DNA from: JADJQU01 sp035490315 | GTDB lineage: Bacteria > Planctomycetota > UBA1135 > GCA-002686595 | NCBI GenBank assembly: GCA_035490315.1 | Contig: DATHET010000129.1 | Coordinates: forward strand, 1-60,082 | Length of the DNA stretch: 60,082 nucleotides | Direction: 5' to 3' | Part shown: positions 43,781-51,812 of the stretch, one piece after another | How positions within the stretch are numbered: position 1 is the stretch's first letter | Layout of the letters: every line of letters starts with the position of its first letter | The notes under the pieces: model-generated | What the model saw: the letters and a program-made list of their open reading frames with translations, nothing else | What the model was told of the DNA's origin: nothing | Databases searched by the model: none | Translations under genes and position numbers: made by a program

Positions 43781-44381
43781 GCGCTGCCGACGCCGCTTGT
43801 TGAAAGAGCAGCATGCTTGCGGCTAACAGCATCTGGCTCGGTCTTGAGTTCGACGAATCCGATTACGTGGAGGCAGCGCCCGAAGTCCACCCTCAGATCG
43901 AGGCCAAGCTCCAGTCGCCCACGAACAGATCCAGAGCTGCAGTTCCGTGGCGAGTCACCTCACTGCGACGCCTTCCATCAGGCCAAACCAGCACGGCGGT
44001 GGATTCCGGTGCCATGTAACTGACACCTCACGATGAGCTCTGGCGACGTGCCTGGAAGAGAGGGCGAGAGTCGCGTCTAGCGGGCTCGAGAAAAACGGTT
44101 GGGGCTACCCAAACAACCGCGCAGAAGTTCTAACCGCGAGCTCTGTTTGATGTCTGGCAAGTTCCCTGTCTAATTCGCAACCAAGCGAACAAGAAATTCT
44201 TTCGCTTCAAAACAGGCGAGGCCCGCGAACGCGAGCCTCGCCATGGTTTGCACTCCCTGGGTGCCGTCGTGATCCTTTTGGCATTCGCGAGTTTCACACA
44301 GCCTCGACGGTGACGCTCTAGGAGCGTCTCGGTAGCCGGTTCCTTAGAAACACCACGCCACCACAGAAAGTCGCGAACCCG
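43781..44381. other. Noncoding low-GC boundary region
   Basis: 601 nt without a convincing gene. G+C falls towards the right. It holds the minus-strand terminator hairpin 44215-44242 and a small inverted repeat gacgctc-tag-gagcgtc (44312-44328). Two 68-codon open frames starting at 43813/43817 overlap each other and have no RBS or recognisable product. Confidence 0.5.
44215..44242 (-). terminator. Terminator of the minus-strand cysteine-rich gene unit
   Basis: ggcgaggc (44215-44222) pairs with gcctcgcc (44235-44242) around a 12-nt loop that can form an inner cgc/gcg stem. Read on the minus strand it is followed by tgtttt. It lies 140 nt past the stop of the gene at 44382. Confidence 0.5.
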
Positions 44382-44861
44382 CTATGTGCACCCATTGCAG
44401 GTCACTGTAACTGTCGTAACAATTGTCGTACCCGAAAACACATCGTAGTACCAGCTGAACCCACATCCCGGATGACCTGTCGAGAGGCAATCGAGGGCGA
44501 AGCAATCAGTTCCACCACTACAAAGAGAAAGGACGCCACCGTTTCGTTTCACGTCCAAGGTACAGGGCGTGGGCGGGATTGTGACGGAACACGTCGCCGA
44601 AAAGCTGATATCGAAAGTACACCCAATATTAGCCGGGCAATTCGGATTTATGAGTCCGCAGCATCCATACCTCACATTTGTCACTGAATATGCGATGCTG
44701 CCAACGCAGCCAAATGGTGTGTTGGAATACGTCACCATGCTGGTGACGGGGCAGTGACAGCCCGCCGCGCATTGGATTTGAGCCGCGGAGCTGCCAGCAG
44801 AAAGGCAAGGCAGAGTGATGAATGGGATAAGGGCCAGCACTGCTCGATTGGTCAGGTGCAC
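44382..44861 (-). CDS. Small secreted cysteine-rich protein, unknown
   Basis: 159 residues from GTG 44861, preceded by a full SD aaaggag (44868-44874) with 6-nt spacing, unlike most genes here. Signal peptide AVLALIPFITLPCLSAGSSAAQ. The mature ~135 residues hold 16 cysteines, including CAAGCHC, YGCCG, two more C-x7-C or C-x5-C pairs and a final CNGC. They are rich in Ser/Thr/Val and probably disulphide-bonded in the periplasm or outside the cell. No known family is recognised. Located 41 nt downstream of the single-pass membrane protein gene, presumably cotranscribed. Local G+C is far below the rest of the window. Confidence 0.72.
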   Translation of the reverse strand: MHLTNRAVLALIPFITLPCLSAGSSAAQIQCAAGCHCPVTSMVTYSNTPFGCVGSIAYSVTNVRYGCCGLINPNCPANIGCTFDISFSATCSVTIPPTPCTLDVKRNGGVLSLCSGGTDCFALDCLSTGHPGCGFSWYYDVFSGTTIVTTVTVTCNGCT

Positions 44862-44902
44862 GACAGACTCCTTTGGTTGAGTGTTTCTTCGTATCGGCGA
44901 CG

Positions 44903-45811
44903 CTATTTGAACGCCTCTTGAACACGGGCTTCGACAGCCATTGCGAAATTCAAGATTGAGGCGGCCAAAATATCCAATTCTGTATTGTCACCTGGTCGGA
45001 TCGTAGCTACGAATGACTGTTCATCCTGCACGACTCCCACGCTGACCGTATTTGGCTCGACGGCATTTGAATCGCGACCATTCTCGTACTTCCCGTTCGC
45101 GATTACGATGCGTCCCCACTCTTGAGCCTTTTTGTGGAAGAGTTTCAATTGCTCTTCTTGCCTAGCATTGCAACTATTCAACGCCGCTTGCAGTTTAGAA
45201 AGCTGCAGATTGTTTAGCTGGATCCTCTTCGGATTGTAGTTAGGGTCGATGGCATAGTCGGCAATTGTTCTTAGTCGAGGGAAATACTCGAAGAGCCCTT
45301 GGCCGATGCCCGCCAATTCTTGGAGGCGCGCCTCGGTAATGGGCTCAGGTAGGAGGTCGAGCAGCTCCTTTGCCGTTGCATCAGCTGCATCTCGATCTAG
45401 TATCGCATTCGCAGCCTTTGTCTCTCCAACTCCGCTTGCCCCAGCGCTGGAACTAGAAGTCGCAGCGTGCGTGTCACTCAGTCGGTGCGTCCACCACGCA
45501 CCAGCGATTCCAACAACCGCAACGAATCCGATTAGTCCAGCTCGAACCCCTCCCCTCGTGCGCGATTGCGGTGGGGATTGCGCAATGGAGTGATGATTCA
45601 CAGTACGAGCGGACGCCGACAAGGAGGCGACCCCATAGTTCCTCGACTTGGGAGGCGTTGCTGGGACTGCCGGAGTCCCTGGTACTGACCAGCGGTCCTC
45701 CTCTGGCACCCCATTCGATACCGGGCCCGCATGACCGATCGTGCGGCCGTTGCCGGCGGCAAGCAGCGCGCCGCTATGCGAAGCGTGTTCCTGCAGGCTA
45801 AACGGTGCCAT
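44903..45811 (-). CDS. Single-pass membrane protein, unknown
   Basis: 302 residues from ATG 45811, with aaaaggg ~11 nt upstream. Residues 1-~85 are Ser/Pro/Gly-rich. One membrane helix lies at ~90-108 (AGLIGFVAVVGIAGAWWTH), so the C-terminal ~190 residues are probably periplasmic. That part is helical (DAADATAKELLDLLPEPITEARLQEL; LNNLQLSKLQAALNSCNARQEEQLKLFHKKAQEWG). It then has a strand-rich stretch (VSVGVVQDEQSFVATIR) and ends ILNFAMAVEARVQEAFK. No family is recognised. It forms a minus-strand pair with the cysteine-rich secreted protein. Sampled G+C is 47% at line 45181. Confidence 0.68.
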   Translation of the reverse strand: MAPFSLQEHASHSGALLAAGNGRTIGHAGPVSNGVPEEDRWSVPGTPAVPATPPKSRNYGVASLSASARTVNHHSIAQSPPQSRTRGGVRAGLIGFVAVVGIAGAWWTHRLSDTHAATSSSSAGASGVGETKAANAILDRDAADATAKELLDLLPEPITEARLQELAGIGQGLFEYFPRLRTIADYAIDPNYNPKRIQLNNLQLSKLQAALNSCNARQEEQLKLFHKKAQEWGRIVIANGKYENGRDSNAVEPNTVSVGVVQDEQSFVATIRPGDNTELDILAASILNFAMAVEARVQEAFK

Positions 45812-46558
45812 ATGATTTGCCCTTTTGGCGGATTCTCTGAAACACGGTTAGAGGTGGCGTTGGCCGGATCCGATCGCAAGTCGCGAGTCCACGCTATCTC
45901 TCAGGTGTCGGCCACACCAGGCAGGCTCCAAGGGTTTTCAGAAATGAAAAGCGCCGGTTTCCTAAGCCCGCCGGACGACATGAGTTGCGTGTGATTCAAG
46001 AGTTCCATCATTTGGGAATGAGGAGCAAGCATCGCAAGTGGGAATTACAAAATATCCCAGCGGCGCATGGGCCTGAGCCCGTCGAAGTCTTCAGAGTTCC
46101 ATCGGATCAGCCATGCACGATCGATCCGGGGACAGCCAGACGGGTACTAGGGCAGCACATAGGGCCCGCTCCAGTGCCTGCCGCATGATTAGGTTCAGAT
46201 TGAGGGCTTCGAAGTGAACAAGCTGGGCTTGAGGCTGTTCGGGCAGCTGCGCAAGTGCACATGACGCATGCCGCTGGTTTCGGGCAGTGGGCGAAACTGC
46301 GTTGGAGGAAATCCGCTTGTCCGCGGATGAGCGGCTGGCAGCTCGACGAACTTGTCGAAACGTGCCGATCGGAGGATTCGGTTCAGCTCCGCGTTAGACG
46401 GATCGCTCGGCGGGCGCCCCGGTTCGCTCGTCGGGGTTCAGAAGTCGGACTGCTTATCGCCATGACCTGCTTGCCTCGCCAACGCTAGTGTTCCTCCACG
46501 CGCATCCGATTAACGACGGGCTCTGCGCCAAGCGATCACGATACCTCTTCTCACGGCC
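45812..46558. other. Noncoding interval right of the low-GC gene pair
   Basis: 747 nt. Several 67-87-codon plus-strand open frames exist, but they lack RBSs, domains and codon patterns like the neighbours. G+C is intermediate, rising to the right. No transposase, integrase or att-like repeat is visible that would explain how the low-GC segment arrived. Confidence 0.45.
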
Positions 46559-49054
46559 TCATGGCTTCCACCGCAGGACGATCGGCTCGCTCGTGTCGGC
46601 GGTGAGCTCGATCGTCGCGGGGTCGAGCGCGATCTCGGTGTCCGCGACCTTGAAGCGATACTTGCCTGGAACGAGGCAGTTGATCTTCGCGAGGCCGCTC
46701 GAGTCGAAGGGCAGCATGCGCTCGTAGATCGTGCCCCCCGGGAAGGCCGGGCCGCCGTCGCGGTGCATGATGCCGTTCGGATCTGTCTGGAAGCGGATCG
46801 CGCTCCAGTTCTCGGGCTCGACGACGAAGACCTGGCGATCGCTCCAGCTCTCGTCGGGCGGGGGATCGAGCTGGAACTGGACGTGCAGTCCAGGTTCCAT
46901 CAGGACTTCGAGCCGCGTCTCCACTCCAGGCGCGATCTGAACGGTGGCGCGCGCGGCCTGATGCGTTCCGACGCGCGACCTCGGCCGACACATCAGCTCG
47001 AGCGGCCCTTCGCGAAACTCCAGCGAAAGCCAGCCCGCATTGTCCGCCATCGCGTACTGCTCGCGGAACTCGGTGTCCCCAGCGGATCGCGCCAGAGCGA
47101 CCCAGTTCTTCGTGCTGATCGGCTCGCGCGTCCTCGAGTCGAGGGCGCGGAAAGTGAGCTTGCCGCTCGCGGCGAGCTCGATCACGAGGTCGTCGCTTCC
47201 CAGGGCGACGTCATCGCGCGAGGCCGAGGCCGCGCCGAGCTTCGCGCTGATGTGGTAGCCCTGGTCGAAGCGTGGCAGCTCGAGAGTGAAGCTGCCGTCC
47301 GCCGCGGTGGAGACTTCGGGCCCGGTCATGAACATGGTCTTGGGCTCAGAAATGGAACGCCAGGCCCTGACGCCTGCTCCCGCCGCCGGGCCGCCACCGA
47401 CGAATTTCGCACGCCCGCGAATCGTGCCGGTGGGTACGCGCAGCTCGAAGTCGTGCCGCAGCGTCTCGCCTTCGTGCAATTCCACCGACACGCTGTCGCC
47501 TTCGAGCGCCGCGGAGATTCCCTGCACGCTTGCATGAAGTTGGACAGAACCCGCGGGCAGCTTTTCGAATCGGTATTCCTCGTGCAACTCGGTCCTCGTC
47601 TTGCCTGACTGCGCACCCGCGTTCCACTCCACGACGTGGAACACGAACTCGCCGTTCAACCAGACTTGGCCGTGGACGGAGTTCCCGGTTTCAACTCTCC
47701 GGCGCTTCACCCGCAGCTCGACGTGCACGGACTCACCGGGACCAGGCAGGGGATCGAGATCGAGCTTGTTGGCTTCGAAGTCGGCAGATTGATATCGGAC
47801 CGAGTAGTGTGGGCTCCAGGGCACGAGACCGGTCATGCGAAAAGCGCCGGTGTCGTCGGTCGGAGCCAAGAATGCGCTGGGCTCGAATCGCCAGGATGCG
47901 GGCAAAGCGGAAAGCGGCGAGGGGCTCGGCGGAGTTCCGGACGCCTTCGCCTTGCTTTGCCCTTCCCAATTGAGCCCGACCACGGCGCTGACACCAGCCA
48001 TCGGCGCGCCGGACTCCTCGAGCAGGAATCCCTCGACGATGGGGCTTGCGGGCAGCTTGAATTCGAGCTTCGCCGGATCTGCGAGGTCTTCGCGAGACAG
48101 CGACGCGATCAAACGGCAGCGTCCCTCGCATTCGACCGTCACCGAAATCTGGGACTCGAGATTGGATTCGACTTGAGTGTCGAACTCTCCGCGAGCGTCG
48201 CTGACACAGGAGGTGGCCGTGAGCCAGTTGCCGCCCGCTTTCACCTTCGCGCCTGCGAGGGGTGCCCCGCTCGTGAAGTCGACCACGCGGCCGTGCAACG
48301 GCAATCCCGGTGGAATCAGGAAATCACGTTGCACGGATTTCGCGGAGGTCGCGAGCTCGAGGTTCGACGAGTAGCTCGGGTAACCCTTGGCCCGGATCTG
48401 CACCGTGGTCTGCTTGCTGCTCAAACCAGTCGCCTCGTAGGCTCCGTCGGGATCTGTGACTACGATCGTGGGCGGACAGCCGTTGCAGCGTTGGTGGGGG
48501 AAATAGAGGCTGGCTTCCGGCAGCGGAAGCTTCGTCTGCGCGTCGAGCACTCGCCCGCTCAGCGTGAGCGCGGGCTGCAGCACCGCGCGCACACTGGGTT
48601 GGTTCGGCAACAGAGGTCGCCAGTGCGCAAACCCCTCGCACGAGAGCTCCAGTTTCAGCATGTACACGCTGGGATCGGCTCGGAAGCGGCATTGCCCCTT
48701 GGCATCGGTGAGCAGCGTTCCCTCGCCACCTAGCAGGATCTCGACGCGCGCGCCTGGCACCGGTTTCATCTCGGGGTCGACGACCGAGAGCTCGACTTCG
48801 CGCATGCCGGCGGGCAGCTCGGGCTTCGGTGCTTCGACCGCCGCGGTCATATCGGCCGCTGATGCTTCCCGCGCCTCGCTGGTATCGGAAGGCGGCGCGA
48901 TCAGCGGAGACTCCGGCGCGAGCGGCTCGACGCTCGGCCTAGCATCGACGACCACAGCCGACGTTTCCTCGCGCGCCAGGAACCACCAGGCCGCGAGCAC
49001 CGCGAGCGCAACGAGGACAGCGCTCGCGAAGATCGATCCACGACGCATCGCCAT
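46559..49054 (-). CDS. Membrane-anchored protein with repeated carboxypeptidase-regulatory-like domains
   Basis: 831 residues from ATG 49054 (ATG 49048 also possible). An N-terminal membrane anchor (FASAVLVALAVLAAWWFLA) is followed by an Ala/Pro/Glu linker. Then come about six beta-sandwich repeats of CarboxypepD_reg type, e.g. REVELSVVDPEMKPVPGARV, LSGRVLDAQTKLPLPEASLYF, LHGRVVDFTSGAPLAGAKVKA, VEGFLLEESGAPMAGVSAVV and IRGRAKFVGGGPAAGAGVRAW, several with a TDxxG turn. It ends EIALDPATIELTADTSEPIVLRWKP. Such repeats act as structural or adhesive modules in surface proteins. 44 nt downstream of proline dehydrogenase on the same strand, perhaps cotranscribed. Confidence 0.8.
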   Translation of the reverse strand: MAMRRGSIFASAVLVALAVLAAWWFLAREETSAVVVDARPSVEPLAPESPLIAPPSDTSEAREASAADMTAAVEAPKPELPAGMREVELSVVDPEMKPVPGARVEILLGGEGTLLTDAKGQCRFRADPSVYMLKLELSCEGFAHWRPLLPNQPSVRAVLQPALTLSGRVLDAQTKLPLPEASLYFPHQRCNGCPPTIVVTDPDGAYEATGLSSKQTTVQIRAKGYPSYSSNLELATSAKSVQRDFLIPPGLPLHGRVVDFTSGAPLAGAKVKAGGNWLTATSCVSDARGEFDTQVESNLESQISVTVECEGRCRLIASLSREDLADPAKLEFKLPASPIVEGFLLEESGAPMAGVSAVVGLNWEGQSKAKASGTPPSPSPLSALPASWRFEPSAFLAPTDDTGAFRMTGLVPWSPHYSVRYQSADFEANKLDLDPLPGPGESVHVELRVKRRRVETGNSVHGQVWLNGEFVFHVVEWNAGAQSGKTRTELHEEYRFEKLPAGSVQLHASVQGISAALEGDSVSVELHEGETLRHDFELRVPTGTIRGRAKFVGGGPAAGAGVRAWRSISEPKTMFMTGPEVSTAADGSFTLELPRFDQGYHISAKLGAASASRDDVALGSDDLVIELAASGKLTFRALDSRTREPISTKNWVALARSAGDTEFREQYAMADNAGWLSLEFREGPLELMCRPRSRVGTHQAARATVQIAPGVETRLEVLMEPGLHVQFQLDPPPDESWSDRQVFVVEPENWSAIRFQTDPNGIMHRDGGPAFPGGTIYERMLPFDSSGLAKINCLVPGKYRFKVADTEIALDPATIELTADTSEPIVLRWKP

Positions 49055-49098
49055 CAGGCCCCGAGTCTAGCTCGCGAGTCGCGCGAGCGCAGACTCGC

Positions 49099-50007
49099 TC
49101 AGCGCGCCGCTTTCAGACCCAGGCTCGCGCGAACGACGTGCCAGAAGATCTGCGGATTCTTGCGCATGCGCCGCAGGGAATAGGGTTTCCATTCCGGCCC
49201 ATACGGCACGTACACGCGCACCGTGTGCCCCGCGTCCCTCCACTGCGCCCACAGCTCGCTGCGCACGCCGAGCAGCACCTGGAACTCGTATTCCTCGCGC
49301 TTGTAGCCGGCCTTCGCGACCAGCGGCAGGATTCGCGCGGCCATGTGCTCGTCGTGCGTCGCCAGGCAGAGCTTCGCGCGCCGCGCGAGGAGCAGCTTCG
49401 AGCACTCGATATACGCCTCGCGAATCGGCTCGACCTCGGTGTGCGCGATCTGCGCCGGCTCGAGGTAAATGCCCTTGACCATCCGCACCGACAGCGGACC
49501 GGGTCGCAGGGCCGCGATGTCCGCAAGCGTCCTGAACAGCCGCGCCTGGAGCACGATCCCCACGTTGTCGTGCTGCGCGCGCAAGGCCTCGAACAGCTCG
49601 AGGGTCGCATCCGTCGTCGACGCGTCTTCCATCTCGACGCGCAGGAACAACCCGAGCTGCTTCAAGCGCGCAGCCACCTGCGAGTACTGCTCCAAGGCCA
49701 GCGCCTTCGACAGCCGCAGTCCGACGTGGGTGGGCTTGATCGACACGTAGCAGTCGAGCTTCGCGCGCGCGAGCTCTTCCGCGGCCGCCAGGTATTCCGC
49801 CGCGACGGCCCGCGACTCCTCCGGCGTGGTCACGTCCTCGCCGAGGATGTCGAGGATGCCCGGATATCCCTCGCGCGCGAGCTGCGCCAGCTTGTCCAGC
49901 GCCTCGGGCAGGGTCTCGCCGGCGATGTAGTTGCGCGCGAAAATGCGCATCACCGGCTTGGGGACGTGGGGGAGCACGCCGAGAACGGCCTTGGCCAGGA
50001 TCGACAT
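49099..50007 (-). CDS. Proline dehydrogenase (monofunctional, FAD-dependent)
   Basis: 302 residues, the normal length for a stand-alone PRODH. The TIM-barrel motifs include YVSIKPTHVGL, LFLRVEMEDAS, GPLSVRMVKGIYLEP, CLATHDEHMA, EFQVLLGVRSEL and the C-terminal substrate/flavin signature VRVYVPYGPEWKPYSLRRMRKNP. It oxidises proline to 1-pyrroline-5-carboxylate and passes electrons to quinone. No P5C dehydrogenase is adjacent. Divergent from cutA with 73 nt between starts. No SD seen. Confidence 0.93.
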   Translation of the reverse strand: MSILAKAVLGVLPHVPKPVMRIFARNYIAGETLPEALDKLAQLAREGYPGILDILGEDVTTPEESRAVAAEYLAAAEELARAKLDCYVSIKPTHVGLRLSKALALEQYSQVAARLKQLGLFLRVEMEDASTTDATLELFEALRAQHDNVGIVLQARLFRTLADIAALRPGPLSVRMVKGIYLEPAQIAHTEVEPIREAYIECSKLLLARRAKLCLATHDEHMAARILPLVAKAGYKREEYEFQVLLGVRSELWAQWRDAGHTVRVYVPYGPEWKPYSLRRMRKNPQIFWHVVRASLGLKAAR

Positions 50008-50080
50008 GGGCGGGGAAAGATTCTAGTGAGCGCGTCCCCGCACTGCACTTGCCCTTCCGCAAAGCTATCCTGAGCCGCGC

Positions 50081-50413
50081 ATGGATGGCACCCGAGTCGT
50101 CTTGATCACCGCTCCTGACCAGGACACCGCCGAGCGCCTGGCGCGCGAGATGGTCGAGCAACGGCTTGCCGCCTGCGTCAACGGCCTGCCCGGCGCGTTC
50201 AGCATCTACCGCTGGCAGGGCAGCATCGAGCGCTCGAACGAGGTGATCCTGATCGCCAAGACCGACGCGGCGCGCATGCCGGAGCTGATGGCCTGGCTCG
50301 AGCGCTCGCATCCCTACGAAGTGCCCGAGTGCATCGCGATCAGCCCGGCGGAGATGAGTCCGCGCTACCGCGAATGGCTGGAGCGCGAGACGCAACCCGA
50401 GGCGAAGGCGTGA
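50081..50413 (+). CDS. cutA: CutA1-family protein
   Basis: 110 residues. Signature features: LAREMVEQRLAACVNGLPGAFSIYRWQGSIERSNEVILIAKT and SHPYEVPECIAI. CutA1 is a trimeric ferredoxin-like protein linked to divalent cation tolerance in E. coli, with a PII-like fold; its molecular role is unclear. The stop overlaps the next start (GTGA, 50410-50413). Confidence 0.95.
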   Translation: MDGTRVVLITAPDQDTAERLAREMVEQRLAACVNGLPGAFSIYRWQGSIERSNEVILIAKTDAARMPELMAWLERSHPYEVPECIAISPAEMSPRYREWLERETQPEAKA

Positions 50414-51807
50414 ATTTTCGCGGGCCGCTCGCGTGGCTGTGTCTCGCTCTGTGCGCTGGACTCGGGGTAGCGTGCTTCGGCAAGGCGAAGCGCCGGCCGG
50501 GAACTCCGCCGCGCAACGTGCTGCTGGTCACGGCCTCGGGGCTGCGCAAGGATCACCTCTCCGCCTACATGTACGCGCGGCCGACCAGCGCCTGGCCCGC
50601 GACGGAGGAAGAGCGCCGCCTGGGTCGCGCGCTATCGCTCGACGATCTGGCCGAGCAGGGCGTCTTGTTCGCCGATGCGTCGAGCGGCGCGCCGCGGACG
50701 ATTCCGGCGATCGTCCAGCTCTTGACCGGCACGCGCAGCGCGGTGCCGTCGGATGCGGAGCAGGATGTCGATCTCGAGGCGGATGCGACCAGCCTGGCGG
50801 AGCGCTTCCAGGAAAAAGGATTTCGCACCGCGGCCTTCGTCGCCGGACCCCTGCTGCAGAAAAAGCACGGCCTCGACCAGGGCTTCGATCTGTGGTTCGC
50901 GCGTTATTCGGACATGGCGGTGCTCGAGCCGGCGAGGCAGTGGCTGCAGGACAGCGAGCAGGAGCCCGACAAGCCCTGGTTCGTCTGGGTGCACCTGGTC
51001 GGCGGCGAGCCGCCCCACGATCCGCGCTCCTTGCCGACGCTGCCCACCGAAGTGCCGGGCGTGCTCGATTTCTCGCGCCTGTATTCCGATCCGAAATACT
51101 CAGGCCCGGCGGATGGATCGATCGCGTACCTCGCGCGCTTGAAGAGCGGCGAGGCGAGCGCGAGCGAGCAGGACCGCGCGCGGCTCGTCGATCTGTACGA
51201 CGGGGAAGTCGCGCGGGTCGCGGCCAGTCTGCGCACCCTGGCCCTGGCTCTGCGCAATCAGGACGAGCAGGGCAAGCGTTGGAACGAGACGCTGCTCGTG
51301 TTCGCGGGCCTCTACGGTTTGGAGCTCGGCGACAGCGGCCCGCGGGCCTGGGACAATGATTCCTTGAGCGCCGCGGTGACGGGCGCGCCGCTGTTCCTGC
51401 GCCATCCCTTGTCGCTGACCGGATCGCGCGTGATGGCCGAGCCGGTCGGGCTCGAGGACGTCGCGCCGACGCTCTGCGACTGGTTCGGCCTGGCGCCGCT
51501 CGATGCGCGCCAGCACGCGATCCAGGGGCGCTCGCTCCTGCCGCTGGTCGACACGTACGTGAAGAAGCCTTTCGAGCATCGCGATTCCTTCGCCGCGCTC
51601 AGCGGAGCCGCGCCCTCGCGCAGCCTGCGCAGGCGCGAGTACGCGATCGTCGAGACGCAACGCGATGGCGCGGCGCAGGTCGCGCTGTACGATCGCATCG
51701 CGGATCCGGGCGAGCTGCACGACATCGCCGCGTCGCGCGCCGAGCTCGTCGTGGAAATGCGCGCGGCCCTGGATCGCGCGACATTCGAGAGCGGGCATCG
51801 GCCCTGA
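50410..51807 (+). CDS. Sulfatase-fold protein lacking the catalytic and metal-binding residues
   Basis: 465 residues from GTG 50410, coupled to cutA. A signal peptide (LAWLCLALCAGLGVAC) suggests export, perhaps as a lipoprotein. The alkaline-phosphatase/sulfatase fold is recognisable: NVLLVTASGLRKDHLSAY, LDDLAEQGVLFADASSGAPRTIPAIVQLLTG, AAVTGAPLFLRHP and EPVGLEDVAPTLCDWFGLAP...GRSLLPLVD. The key residues are gone. The metal Asp pair after NVLLVT is SG (43-44), the C/S-x-P-S-R nucleophile motif is T97-I-P-A-I, and the late DHG position reads LYG (301-303). It probably does not hydrolyse sulfate esters and may bind a ligand or be structural. Confidence 0.75.
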   Translation: MNFRGPLAWLCLALCAGLGVACFGKAKRRPGTPPRNVLLVTASGLRKDHLSAYMYARPTSAWPATEEERRLGRALSLDDLAEQGVLFADASSGAPRTIPAIVQLLTGTRSAVPSDAEQDVDLEADATSLAERFQEKGFRTAAFVAGPLLQKKHGLDQGFDLWFARYSDMAVLEPARQWLQDSEQEPDKPWFVWVHLVGGEPPHDPRSLPTLPTEVPGVLDFSRLYSDPKYSGPADGSIAYLARLKSGEASASEQDRARLVDLYDGEVARVAASLRTLALALRNQDEQGKRWNETLLVFAGLYGLELGDSGPRAWDNDSLSAAVTGAPLFLRHPLSLTGSRVMAEPVGLEDVAPTLCDWFGLAPLDARQHAIQGRSLLPLVDTYVKKPFEHRDSFAALSGAAPSRSLRRREYAIVETQRDGAAQVALYDRIADPGELHDIAASRAELVVEMRAALDRATFESGHRP

Positions 51808-51812
51808 GCGGC

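Noticed and set aside
43819..43836. 18-nt near-match (one mismatch) to the LAANSIW codons of lipoprotein A at 16463-16480
   Set aside because: About one such match is expected by chance in 60 kb of biased sequence, and similarity does not extend to either side.
46255..46488. 77-codon plus-strand open frame (starts MHMTHAAGFGQ) as a possible transposase remnant
   Set aside because: No catalytic motif, no RBS and no flanking inverted repeats.
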